Source of the DNA: JANMDU01 sp031376455 | Lineage (GTDB): Bacteria > Pseudomonadota > Gammaproteobacteria > Burkholderiales > Burkholderiaceae_C | NCBI GenBank assembly: GCA_031376455.1 | Contig: JANMDU010000132.1 | Location: forward strand, 1-34,123 | DNA: 34,123 bases | Direction of reading: 5' to 3' | In this document: in pieces, positions 15,894 through 23,406 of the stretch | Position numbering within the stretch: position 1 is the first letter of the stretch | Layout: each line of letters begins with the position of its first letter | Translations under genes and position numbers: made by a program | The notes under the pieces: model-generated | Database searches by the model: none | What the model saw: the letters and a program-made list of their open reading frames with translations, nothing else | Told to the model about the DNA's origin: nothing

Positions 15894-17168
15894 TCACACC
15901 AACTTCTCACGTAGCATTTGATCTTGCGCTGTTTCTCGTTCGCGCATGAGCGAGGCTACTCTGCCATCAACCAACAGTTCAGCCGCGCGCCCACGGGTGT
16001 TGTAGTTGCTCGCCATGCTCATGCAGTAAGCGCCAGCTGAGAGTACCGCCAGAAGATCGCCGCTTTTGATATTCAAATCGCGGTCATGTCCAATCCAATC
16101 GCCGCTCTCACACACAGGCCCAACCACTTCATAAGTCAACTTTGAGCCCTCGCGTGGCTTCACCGCAACAATGCCGTGAAACGCCTGATACATCGCTGGG
16201 CGAGGCAGATCATTCATCGCCGCATCCACAATGCAAAAGTTTTTCTGCTCACTTGGCTTGAGATACAGCACTTCGGTAATGCATACGCCCGCATTGCCCA
16301 CGAGTGAGCGCCCTGGCTCAATCATCAAATGCCGCTGACCGAAGCCGCGCGCATCCAGCTTTGCAAGGAGCTGCTGCCAGAGATCATCCGCAGCAGGCGG
16401 CTGCGTGCCTTCGTAGTTGATACCTAGGCCGCCGCCGAAATCAATATGCTCAATCGGAATACCCGCAGCTTCGATCGCAGTTACCAAATCCAAAATGCGA
16501 TCCATCGCATCAAGGTAAGGCGCAACGGTCGTGATCTGCGAGCCGATATGGCAATCAATACCTACAACTTTCAAGCCGGGCAGGGACGCAGCATGCTTGT
16601 AAACGAGTACGGTGCGCTCATGCGAGATGCCAAATTTATTGCCTTTGAGGCCTGTAGAAATATACGGATGCGTTTTGGGATCGACGTTGGGATTAACGCG
16701 AATGCTCACCGGCGCTTTTTTGCCCATGCTGGCTGCCACCTCGGACAAGACATCCAGTTCTTCTTCGCTTTCCACGTTAAAGCACTGGATGCCCACATCC
16801 AGCGCGCGGCGCATCTCGGCGCGCGTCTTGCCCACGCCTGAGAAGATGATTTTTGAAGGCGAGCCGCCGGCTACTAAAACGCGCTCCAGCTCACCGCCTG
16901 AGACAATGTCAAATCCGCATCCTTCTAAAGCAAACAGCTTCAAAATCGATAGCGAAGAATTCGCCTTCATCGCATAGCAAATCTGCGCCTTGCGGCCAGA
17001 AAATCCTTTTTTGTAGGCAGCCAATGCAGCGAGCATCGACGCTTTGGAATAGACAAACAACGGTGTACTGTGTTCGCGTGCGAGATCTGCAACGCGCGCG
17101 CCTTCAACGCAGAGCTGACCATCGGAGTAGGCAACAAAAGGATGGCCGGGCAGGGAGGATAAATTCAT
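15894..17168 (-). CDS. lysA: Diaminopimelate decarboxylase
   Basis: LysA removes CO2 from meso-diaminopimelate to make lysine, the last step of the pathway, using pyridoxal phosphate. The 424 residues are a normal length. The PLP lysine is Lys68 in CYAMKANSS. Further family blocks are GCGFDIVSGGEL, DCHIGSQI, FGGGLGI, IEPGRSLVGNAG and the active-site cysteine in VCESGDW. The start at 17168 follows the lptM stop by 17 bases, so the two are co-transcribed leftwards from the cyaY spacer. Confidence 0.97.
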   Translation of the reverse strand: MNLSSLPGHPFVAYSDGQLCVEGARVADLAREHSTPLFVYSKASMLAALAAYKKGFSGRKAQICYAMKANSSLSILKLFALEGCGFDIVSGGELERVLVAGGSPSKIIFSGVGKTRAEMRRALDVGIQCFNVESEEELDVLSEVAASMGKKAPVSIRVNPNVDPKTHPYISTGLKGNKFGISHERTVLVYKHAASLPGLKVVGIDCHIGSQITTVAPYLDAMDRILDLVTAIEAAGIPIEHIDFGGGLGINYEGTQPPAADDLWQQLLAKLDARGFGQRHLMIEPGRSLVGNAGVCITEVLYLKPSEQKNFCIVDAAMNDLPRPAMYQAFHGIVAVKPREGSKLTYEVVGPVCESGDWIGHDRDLNIKSGDLLAVLSAGAYCMSMASNYNTRGRAAELLVDGRVASLMRERETAQDQMLREKLV

Positions 17169-17185
17169 AATAAAACTGAAGAACT

Positions 17186-17365
17186 TCAGCGTGGCGCGGG
17201 TGGTGGTGAAGAAGCAGGGCTAGCAGGATTTAACACCTGAGGCAAAGTGGCGCGGTTCTGCGCAGCACTCTCTTTTGGCAAGGTGAGCGCTCCCTTTTGC
17301 CCGCAAGCAGATACAGCCAGCAAGGCTATAAAACACAGGCCTACAATCAGTTTTAAATTCAACAT
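17186..17365 (-). CDS. lptM: Small LptM (YifL) family outer-membrane lipoprotein
   Basis: A 59-residue lipoprotein: hydrophobic signal, lipobox LAVSAC and directly after the cysteine GQKGALTLP, the signature of the LptM/YifL family (CGQKGPLYLP-like). The tail is Pro/Ser/Ala-rich and probably disordered. In Escherichia coli LptM binds the LPS translocon LptDE and helps LptD form its correct disulfides. The gene sits just upstream of lysA and divergent from cyaY, an arrangement often seen in beta- and gammaproteobacteria. Confidence 0.88.
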   Translation of the reverse strand: MLNLKLIVGLCFIALLAVSACGQKGALTLPKESAAQNRATLPQVLNPASPASSPPPAPR

Positions 17366-17383
17366 TTCTCAATTTTACTTGCC

Positions 17384-17716
17384 ATGACCGATACCGAATA
17401 CCTTCAACATGCTGAGGCCTTGCTCAGCATGATCGAGGCACGTTGCGACCAAATTAATGACACCACAGATGCAGACATCGATAACCAGCGCACCGGCGGC
17501 ATGATCACGCTGACCTTCGCCAACCGCAGCCAGATCATTATCAATTTACAAAAACCGCTTCAAGAAGTTTGGTTGGCTACAAAAGCGGGTGGATTTCACT
17601 ATAAATTCGATAGAGATTGGCGCAGCACACGAGAAGGCACAGAGTTCTTTTCCGATTTGAGTCAACATGCCAGCGCTCAAACTGGCATGGCAATCGCGTT
17701 CAATGCATCAAATTAA
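17384..17716 (+). CDS. cyaY: Frataxin-like iron-binding protein CyaY
   Basis: A 110-residue bacterial frataxin. The acidic first helix (MTDTEYLQHAEALLSMIE, then the DTTDADID stretch) and the beta-sheet signature (GGMITLTFANRSQIIINLQ, QEVWLATKAGGFHY) match the family. CyaY binds iron and regulates Fe-S cluster assembly on IscS/IscU in the cytoplasm. The start lies only 18 bases from the divergent lptM start. Its TAA shares the sequence TTAA with the convergent PBP1A stop, so the two genes overlap by four bases. Confidence 0.94.
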   Translation: MTDTEYLQHAEALLSMIEARCDQINDTTDADIDNQRTGGMITLTFANRSQIIINLQKPLQEVWLATKAGGFHYKFDRDWRSTREGTEFFSDLSQHASAQTGMAIAFNASN

Positions 17717-20106
17717 TTGCGGAACAAATCAAGGATTGATTTTTTCTCTTCGGCGGGCGCTTGACTTGGGCTCTGCGCAGGCAGTGGCACATTCGGATCA
17801 AAAATAGGATCAGACAGACCTAGGCTGTTGACCCCTGCGCCCTTGGCGAATTCATCGTAGAACCACTCGCCCCCAATGTTGAGTAAGCCCTCAGGCGCTG
17901 TGGGTTCTACTACGGACAAGCCTCTGAGTGCTGTTTCCATATAGCTGATCCAAACAGGCAATGACAAGCCGCCGCCCGTTTCGCGATCACCTAGCTTGCG
18001 AGGTGAATCGTAGCCAATCCAACTCACAGCGACGACGCTGGGGTGGTAACCGGCAAACCAAGCGTCAATCGAGTCATTGGTTGTGCCTGTTTTTCCATAA
18101 ATGTCCGGACGCTTCAATGTGGCTTGCGCTTTAGCTGCCGTGCCAGAGCGTGTGATCTCTTGCATCAAATTCGTCATGATGAAAGCGTTGCGTGCATCAA
18201 TGCCGCGCATGGTCTCATCGAGCACAGGAGGTTTGTGATCAAGCAACATACGGCCTTTTTGATCAGAAATCTTGTTGATGACATATGGATTAACACGGAA
18301 GCCACCATTGGCAAACACGGCATAGCCCGTGGCCATTTGCATCGGTGTGACTGAGCCCGCGCCGAGCGCCATGGTCAGATAAGGAGGGTGTTTGTCAGCG
18401 TCAAAACCGAATCGAGTGATCCAATCTTGCGCGTTTTTCGCCCCCACGGATTGCAAGATCCGAATCGAAATCATGTTCTTTGACTTCGCTAGACCGCGCC
18501 GCATCGACATCGGGCCATCAAACGTGCCGTCATAATTTTTCGGCTCCCAAGCTTGGCTGCCCGTCACGCCCGCATCAAAAAACAGGGGCGCATCGTTGAT
18601 CACTGTTGCGCCACTGAAGCCTTTTTCCAATGCAGCGGAATAGATAAAAGGCTTGAAGCTAGAGCCGGGCTGGCGCCAAGCTTGCGTCACGTGGTTGAAT
18701 TTATTTTTGTCGTAATCAAAGCCACCTACGAGGGCTCTCAACGCGCCAGTTCGAGGATCAAGAGCGACAAATGCCCCTTCCACCTCTGGCAGTTGCGTGA
18801 TCTCCCAAGTGCCTTTAGGCGTTTTGACCACCCTAATGAGGGCACCTCTGCGTATTTTGATGTTAGCTGGAGCATTGACGGATAAGCCGGATTGGGCGGG
18901 CCGAAGGCCATCGCCTGTGATCTCCAATTGCTCGGCATTACGGCGCATCGCCACAATCTTCTTTGGATTAGCTTCTAGTACAACAGCTGCCAGCACTTCA
19001 TCATTGTCAGGTTGCTCGGCCAGCGCATCATCCACAGCTTCCTCAAGCTCATCTTTGGTTTGCGGCAAGTCGATGAACTTCTCAGGGCCACGATAGGGCT
19101 GGCGACGTTCGAAATCCATGATGCCTTTGCGCAGGGCGCGGTAGGCAGCTTGCTGTTCGACGGCTTTTATTGTCGTGAACACATCCAAGCCCCGTGTGTA
19201 GGTTTCTTCGCCATATTGCGCAAAGATGAGCTGGCGCACCGTCTCGGCGACAAACTCAGCATGAACGCGCGAAGTGTCAGGGCCGTTGCGAATTTTCACG
19301 TCCTCTGCTTTGGCCACAATCGCCTGCGCCTCAGTAATAAAACCGTTTTCTTCCATGCGTTCGATGATGTAGAGTTGACGGCGTTTGGCGCGAGCGTAGT
19401 TGGCAATCGGGTTCGCGGTAGAAGGAAACTTCGGCACGCCAGCCAGCATGGCCGCTTCTGCAATACTGATGTTCTTAAGTGGCTTGCCAAAGTATGTTTC
19501 CGCAGCAGCCGAAAAACCATGCGCTCGGTTGCCCAGAAAAATCTGGTTCATATAAATTTCTAAAATCTGTTCTTTAGTCAGTGAGCTTTCTAACTTGAAA
19601 GTGAGAAGCAGTTCATAAATTTTTCGCGTGTAGGTTTTTTCGTTGGATAAATACACGTTTCTTGCCACTTGCATCGTGATCGTGGAGGCGCCTTGGCTGC
19701 GCGAGCGCCCCAAATTAGCTAAGCCAGCCCGAATCACGCCCAAATAATCCACACCGCCGTGCGAGAAAAAACGTGCATCTTCAATAGCGAGCACAGCCTG
19801 TTGCATGTGTTTAGGGATGTCTTTCAAAGGTGTCAGGTTGCGATGCTCCTCACCAAACTCGCCCAGCAAAGCGCCTTCTGCCGAGAACACACGCAGCGGC
19901 AACTTGGGGCGGTAGTCGGTCAAGTCGCTAACGTCCGGCAGATTAGGGTAAGCCGTTGCTAGAGCCAGGCCCACCAAGAAAACAAGACAGAGCACGCCAG
20001 CCCCAAGCAAGCCAGCCGTCCAGATCAATATGCGCAGCACCGCTTTGAGCCAAGCTGGGCGTCCTGAATGAATCGAAGGGGGATGAGTGTTTAATGGATC
20101 TTGCAT
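17713..20106 (-). CDS. mrcA: Penicillin-binding protein 1A (class A, bifunctional)
   Basis: PBP1A polymerises and cross-links peptidoglycan in the periplasm. From the ATG at 20106 it has 797 residues: short cytosolic tail, one membrane anchor near residues 18-50, a GT51 glycosyltransferase domain with catalytic Glu109 (EDARFFSHGGVDY) and STITMQVARN, an OB-like insert, and a transpeptidase domain with SSFK (Ser482), SKN and KTGTTND. The start is uncertain: ATG 20130 and GTG 20205 are in frame, none has a clear ribosome site, and a TATAAT at 20128-20133 would place transcription after the 20130 ATG, favouring 20106. It is divergent from pilM, a conserved arrangement. Confidence 0.95.
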   Translation of the reverse strand: MQDPLNTHPPSIHSGRPAWLKAVLRILIWTAGLLGAGVLCLVFLVGLALATAYPNLPDVSDLTDYRPKLPLRVFSAEGALLGEFGEEHRNLTPLKDIPKHMQQAVLAIEDARFFSHGGVDYLGVIRAGLANLGRSRSQGASTITMQVARNVYLSNEKTYTRKIYELLLTFKLESSLTKEQILEIYMNQIFLGNRAHGFSAAAETYFGKPLKNISIAEAAMLAGVPKFPSTANPIANYARAKRRQLYIIERMEENGFITEAQAIVAKAEDVKIRNGPDTSRVHAEFVAETVRQLIFAQYGEETYTRGLDVFTTIKAVEQQAAYRALRKGIMDFERRQPYRGPEKFIDLPQTKDELEEAVDDALAEQPDNDEVLAAVVLEANPKKIVAMRRNAEQLEITGDGLRPAQSGLSVNAPANIKIRRGALIRVVKTPKGTWEITQLPEVEGAFVALDPRTGALRALVGGFDYDKNKFNHVTQAWRQPGSSFKPFIYSAALEKGFSGATVINDAPLFFDAGVTGSQAWEPKNYDGTFDGPMSMRRGLAKSKNMISIRILQSVGAKNAQDWITRFGFDADKHPPYLTMALGAGSVTPMQMATGYAVFANGGFRVNPYVINKISDQKGRMLLDHKPPVLDETMRGIDARNAFIMTNLMQEITRSGTAAKAQATLKRPDIYGKTGTTNDSIDAWFAGYHPSVVAVSWIGYDSPRKLGDRETGGGLSLPVWISYMETALRGLSVVEPTAPEGLLNIGGEWFYDEFAKGAGVNSLGLSDPIFDPNVPLPAQSPSQAPAEEKKSILDLFRN

Positions 20107-20467
20107 ATTGATAGCGCGGAACGGTTTCATTATAGGAAGGGGAGCAAGAGAACCCGCCACGAATAAAAAAGACGCGCACGAAAAACGCACGTTCTGCCGC
20201 CGCACGTATGAATTTCACGCCACAGAGTTAGAGACGGATGGCTGATATGAAGGATATTGCGCAGGGGCGGATGAAATTGACGAATTGTTACGCACCGTGA
20301 ACCGTGGGTATTTGACAACGTTTTGTGATACTCAAAATGGAAAAAATCCTTGTTTAACAAGGAACTTACTGCTAATATTGAAATAATTTCTTAAGTTTAA
20401 AAGTGTAGCAATCCATGCGATAGCCGAGACACTTCAGATAAAGAACTTTTTTGAATTGGAGTCTCGT
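20107..20467. promoter_or_regulatory. Divergent control region between PBP1A and pilM
   Basis: This 361-base spacer holds no gene. On the minus strand a perfect TATAAT (20128-20133) lies just ahead of the chosen PBP1A start. On the plus strand a TTGACA at 20312-20317 is followed by a weak CAAAAT at 15-base spacing. A better-spaced pair further down is listed separately. Confidence 0.5.
20347..20378 (+). promoter_or_regulatory. Candidate pilM promoter with overlapping dyad
   Basis: TTGTTT at 20350-20355 and TAATAT at 20373-20378 are 17 bases apart. A dyad TCCTTGTT-T-AACAAGGA covers 20347-20363, that is, the -35 element, and could be a repressor or activator site. The predicted start lies about 80 bases before pilM. 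Confidence 0.42.
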
Positions 20468-21544
20468 TTGGTTTCTCTTGCCAATCTTTTCAGTCGCCAA
20501 CCCGCGCCTCTCGTCGGCTTGGACATAAGCAGTTCAAGCGTCAAGCTGGTGGAGCTCGGGCGTAACGCAAACGGGCAGTGGGTGCTAGAGCGATGTGCGA
20601 CAGAGCAGCTTGAGCGCGGCTGGATCAACGATGGCAATGTTGAAAAGTTCGATGAAGTCGCCGAGGCAATCCGCAAAGTTGTTAAAAAAAGCGGCACACG
20701 TACGAAAAACGTAGCGATGGCGCTTCCTGCGTCTGCGGTCATCACCAAAAAAATTGTGCTGCAAGGCGGCTTGTCTGATGCAGAGTTGGAGATTCAAGTC
20801 GAATCCGAGGCCAACCAATATATTCCGTTTTCTTTGGATGAAGTGAGTTTAGATTTCTGTGTGGTGGGTCCGAGCGCAAATTCGGTGGGCGATGTGGATG
20901 TGCTGATTGCGGCATCGCGCAAGGAAAAAGTGCAGGATCGGCAGGGCTTGGCTGAAGCGGCGGGTTTGAAACCAGTCGTATTGGATGTTGAATCCTATGC
21001 TTCTCGTTTAGCCACGCGACGTTTGGTCGAGGAATTGCCCGAAGCCGGCAAAGATGCTTTGATCGCGCTGTTCGAGATTGGCGCTATGACAACTAGCATG
21101 CAAGTGATGAAAAACGAGGAGGCGGTGTATGACCGCGATCAAGCTTTTGGTGGCGCGCAGCTGACCCAACTCATCGTGCGTCAATATGGCTTTTCTCCAG
21201 AAGAGGCGGAGGCTAAAAAACGCAGCGGCGAATTGCCTGAAGACTATGAATCCTCTGTACTCAAACCATTTGTTGAAAATATGGCGCAAGAAATTGCCCG
21301 AGCGCTTCAGTTCTTTTTCACCAGCACGCCTCACAACCGCGTGGATCAAGTGATGCTAGCTGGCGGCTCTTCCGCATTGCCCGGTCTCACTGAGGCAGTA
21401 ACGGCGCAAACTTCGTTTAGTTGCCTCGTCCTCAATCCCTTTGACGGTATGACACTGTCCAGCAATATCAAAGCCAACAAAATGCTTCGCGAAGCACCGT
21501 CTTACCTGAGCGCATGCGGCCTCGCAATGCGGAGGTTTTTATAA
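20468..21544 (+). CDS. pilM: Type IV pilus inner-membrane platform protein PilM
   Basis: PilM is a cytoplasmic actin-like ATP-binding protein that docks on the N-terminus of PilN and links the pilus alignment complex to the motor. The 358 residues carry LVGLDISSSSVKLVELG (phosphate-1 loop) near the N-terminus and MLAGGSSALPGLTEAV near the C-terminus, both standard. A TTG at 20468 is chosen because GGAG sits exactly six bases upstream; the in-frame TTG at 20456 has no such site. The stop overlaps the pilN start by one base (TAATG). It is the first gene of the pilMNOPQ operon. Confidence 0.95.
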   Translation: MVSLANLFSRQPAPLVGLDISSSSVKLVELGRNANGQWVLERCATEQLERGWINDGNVEKFDEVAEAIRKVVKKSGTRTKNVAMALPASAVITKKIVLQGGLSDAELEIQVESEANQYIPFSLDEVSLDFCVVGPSANSVGDVDVLIAASRKEKVQDRQGLAEAAGLKPVVLDVESYASRLATRRLVEELPEAGKDALIALFEIGAMTTSMQVMKNEEAVYDRDQAFGGAQLTQLIVRQYGFSPEEAEAKKRSGELPEDYESSVLKPFVENMAQEIARALQFFFTSTPHNRVDQVMLAGGSSALPGLTEAVTAQTSFSCLVLNPFDGMTLSSNIKANKMLREAPSYLSACGLAMRRFL

Positions 21545-22170
21545 TGATTTTGATCAACCTACTCCCTCACAGAGAGGAAGCACGTAAACGCCGCAAAGAA
21601 GCGTTTTTTGTTTCTCTTGGTATCGCAGCTTTAACCGGTGGTGTGATATGCGGCTTGATCTACGCGACCTATCAAGCTCGAATTTCAACGCAAAACGATA
21701 AAAATACTTTCTTGCAAGCTGAAATTAAAAAGCTTGATAGTGAAATTAAAGAAGTTTCGACATTGCAAGCAGAAATTGCTTCTCTACGTGCTCGTCAGCA
21801 AGCTGTTGAATCGCTGCAAGCCGACCGAAACATGCCCGTCTACCTGCTCACCGAGTTGGTCAAGCAGCTCCCTGATGGTGTCTTTGTCACCTCCATGAAG
21901 CAAGACAATGTGACAATCACTCTGCAAGGTACAGCGCAATCACAAGAGAGGATTGCAGAGTTACTTCGTAACCTGGCTAATAACAGCCAATGGTTTACCA
22001 GGCCAGAGCTCGTTGTGATTGACGCTGCAAATTTAGCTTTGTCGCCAAAAGACCAGCGGCGCGTGTCGAACTACACGATGAAAGTACAGGTTCGCAAACC
22101 TACTGATTTGCAAAAACCTGCACCGGGCGCATCTGGGTCTCCAGTGGTTACTGAAGCGAAGAAGGCTTGA
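21544..22170 (+). CDS. pilN: Type IV pilus alignment protein PilN
   Basis: A 208-residue bitopic protein. The first residues MILINLLPHREEARKRRKEA are the classic PilN motif that PilM binds. One transmembrane helix follows at about 24-46, then a coiled coil (about 50-95) and a ferredoxin-like periplasmic domain that pairs with PilO. The ATG at 21544 overlaps the pilM stop. An earlier in-frame start at 21514 would add residues unlike the family. PilN and PilO form the inner-membrane alignment subcomplex. Confidence 0.95.
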   Translation: MILINLLPHREEARKRRKEAFFVSLGIAALTGGVICGLIYATYQARISTQNDKNTFLQAEIKKLDSEIKEVSTLQAEIASLRARQQAVESLQADRNMPVYLLTELVKQLPDGVFVTSMKQDNVTITLQGTAQSQERIAELLRNLANNSQWFTRPELVVIDAANLALSPKDQRRVSNYTMKVQVRKPTDLQKPAPGASGSPVVTEAKKA

Positions 22171-22177
22171 GTTAAAT

Positions 22178-22855
22178 ATGGCAACGAAATCCAAAATCAC
22201 GATTGATTTTCCGGCATTGCAGGAAAAATTAACATCCCAATTTCGTGGGCTCAATCCTAACGATCCGTCGACTTGGCCTGCCTTGCCGCGCTATGGCTTG
22301 TGCTTGCTGCTCGCTGTCGCAGTGATCGTAGCGCTTTGGTTTTTGTGGCTGAAAGGTTCTGATGAAGAGCTGCAAGCTGCGCAAACTAAAGAGGTCGCAT
22401 ATCGAGAGGACTACAAGAAAAAGCTTGTGCAGGCGGTTAATCTCGAAACATTGAAAAAACAGCGGGAACAGGTTCAGCAGTATGTGACTCAGCTGGAAAA
22501 GCAGTTGCCTAGCAAAGCGGAAATTGACGCTTTACTCTCCGACATCAACCAAGCCGGTTTGGGTCGAAGCTTGCAGTTCGAGTCGTTTCGTCCAGGTACG
22601 GTTGCCGTCAAAGAATACTATGCCGAGCTGCCTATTGCTCTGAAGATTACGGGCAAGTACCACGATATTGGCGCTTTCGCCGCAGATGTTGCCAATCTAT
22701 CGCGCATCGTCACGCTGAATAATCTCTCGATTACGCCCATTAAAGACGGTGCTTTGTCGCTGGAGTCCACGGCACGAACCTATCGCTACCTTGATCCAGA
22801 CGAAGTGAAGGCGCAACGCGCTACTGCTGCGCCTGCAGGAGGAGTGAAAAAATGA
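22178..22855 (+). CDS. pilO: Type IV pilus alignment protein PilO
   Basis: A 225-residue bitopic protein: about 35 cytosolic residues, a transmembrane helix near 42-60 (LCLLLAVAVIVALWFLWL), coiled coil at about 65-115 and a periplasmic domain with the family stretch SKAEIDALLSDINQAGLG. It pairs with PilN and contacts PilP. It follows pilN by seven bases and overlaps pilP by four (ATGA), consistent with translational coupling. Confidence 0.94.
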   Translation: MATKSKITIDFPALQEKLTSQFRGLNPNDPSTWPALPRYGLCLLLAVAVIVALWFLWLKGSDEELQAAQTKEVAYREDYKKKLVQAVNLETLKKQREQVQQYVTQLEKQLPSKAEIDALLSDINQAGLGRSLQFESFRPGTVAVKEYYAELPIALKITGKYHDIGAFAADVANLSRIVTLNNLSITPIKDGALSLESTARTYRYLDPDEVKAQRATAAPAGGVKK

Positions 22856-23406
22856 AGTCTTTATATCGATGGAGCATCGCCTGTCTGTTAACGCTTCCGA
22901 TGCTGGGCTTGGTCGGCTGTTTTGGTGATGATCAGCAAGACATCAAGCAATGGATGCAAGAGCAGAGAAATGCAACCAAGCCTAATGTGGCATCCATTCC
23001 AGAGCCAAAAAAGTTTACGCCTGCACCTTATCAACCTGATGCTTCGGCAGAGCCATTCAGCAACCAAAAGCTTGCGCAAGCGCTGAAGAGAGAGGCCAAT
23101 CAAGCAACGGCGAATGCCGCATTGGTTGCACCTGAACTCAACCGCCGCAAAGAAGTTTTAGAAGGCTTTCCGTTGGACGCTATTGCGATGGTCGGCACGA
23201 TGCTGCCTAAAGGTACTTCAGTTGCTCTGGTGAGAGTGGATAAGTTACTTTATCAAGTTCGCGTAGGCAATTACTTAGGCCAAAATTACGGCAAAGTTAT
23301 CAAGTTGTCTGAAACAGAAGTGGTATTGCGTGAAATTGTGCAGGATGCAGCGGGCGAATGGATCGAGCGCCAAGCCAGCTTGCAGCTTCAAGAGGGATCA
23401 AAATGA
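22852..23406 (+). CDS. pilP: Type IV pilus lipoprotein PilP
   Basis: A 184-residue inner-membrane lipoprotein linking PilN/PilO to the secretin PilQ. The lipobox is LVGC after a hydrophobic signal. A Pro-rich, probably flexible stretch covers about 45-70. The C-terminal beta domain has the family signature (VGTMLPKGTSVALVRV, then YQVRVGNYLGQNYGKV). It overlaps both neighbours by four bases. Confidence 0.94.
   Translation: MKSLYRWSIACLLTLPMLGLVGCFGDDQQDIKQWMQEQRNATKPNVASIPEPKKFTPAPYQPDASAEPFSNQKLAQALKREANQATANAALVAPELNRRKEVLEGFPLDAIAMVGTMLPKGTSVALVRVDKLLYQVRVGNYLGQNYGKVIKLSETEVVLREIVQDAAGEWIERQASLQLQEGSK

Noticed and set aside
19012..19563. 183-codon frame antisense to PBP1A
   Set aside because: It lies wholly within a well-supported gene and shows no family motif.
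20107..20205. Longer PBP1A N-terminus from the GTG at 20205
   Set aside because: It would place a perfect TATAAT inside the coding region and add sequence unlike the family, without a ribosome site.
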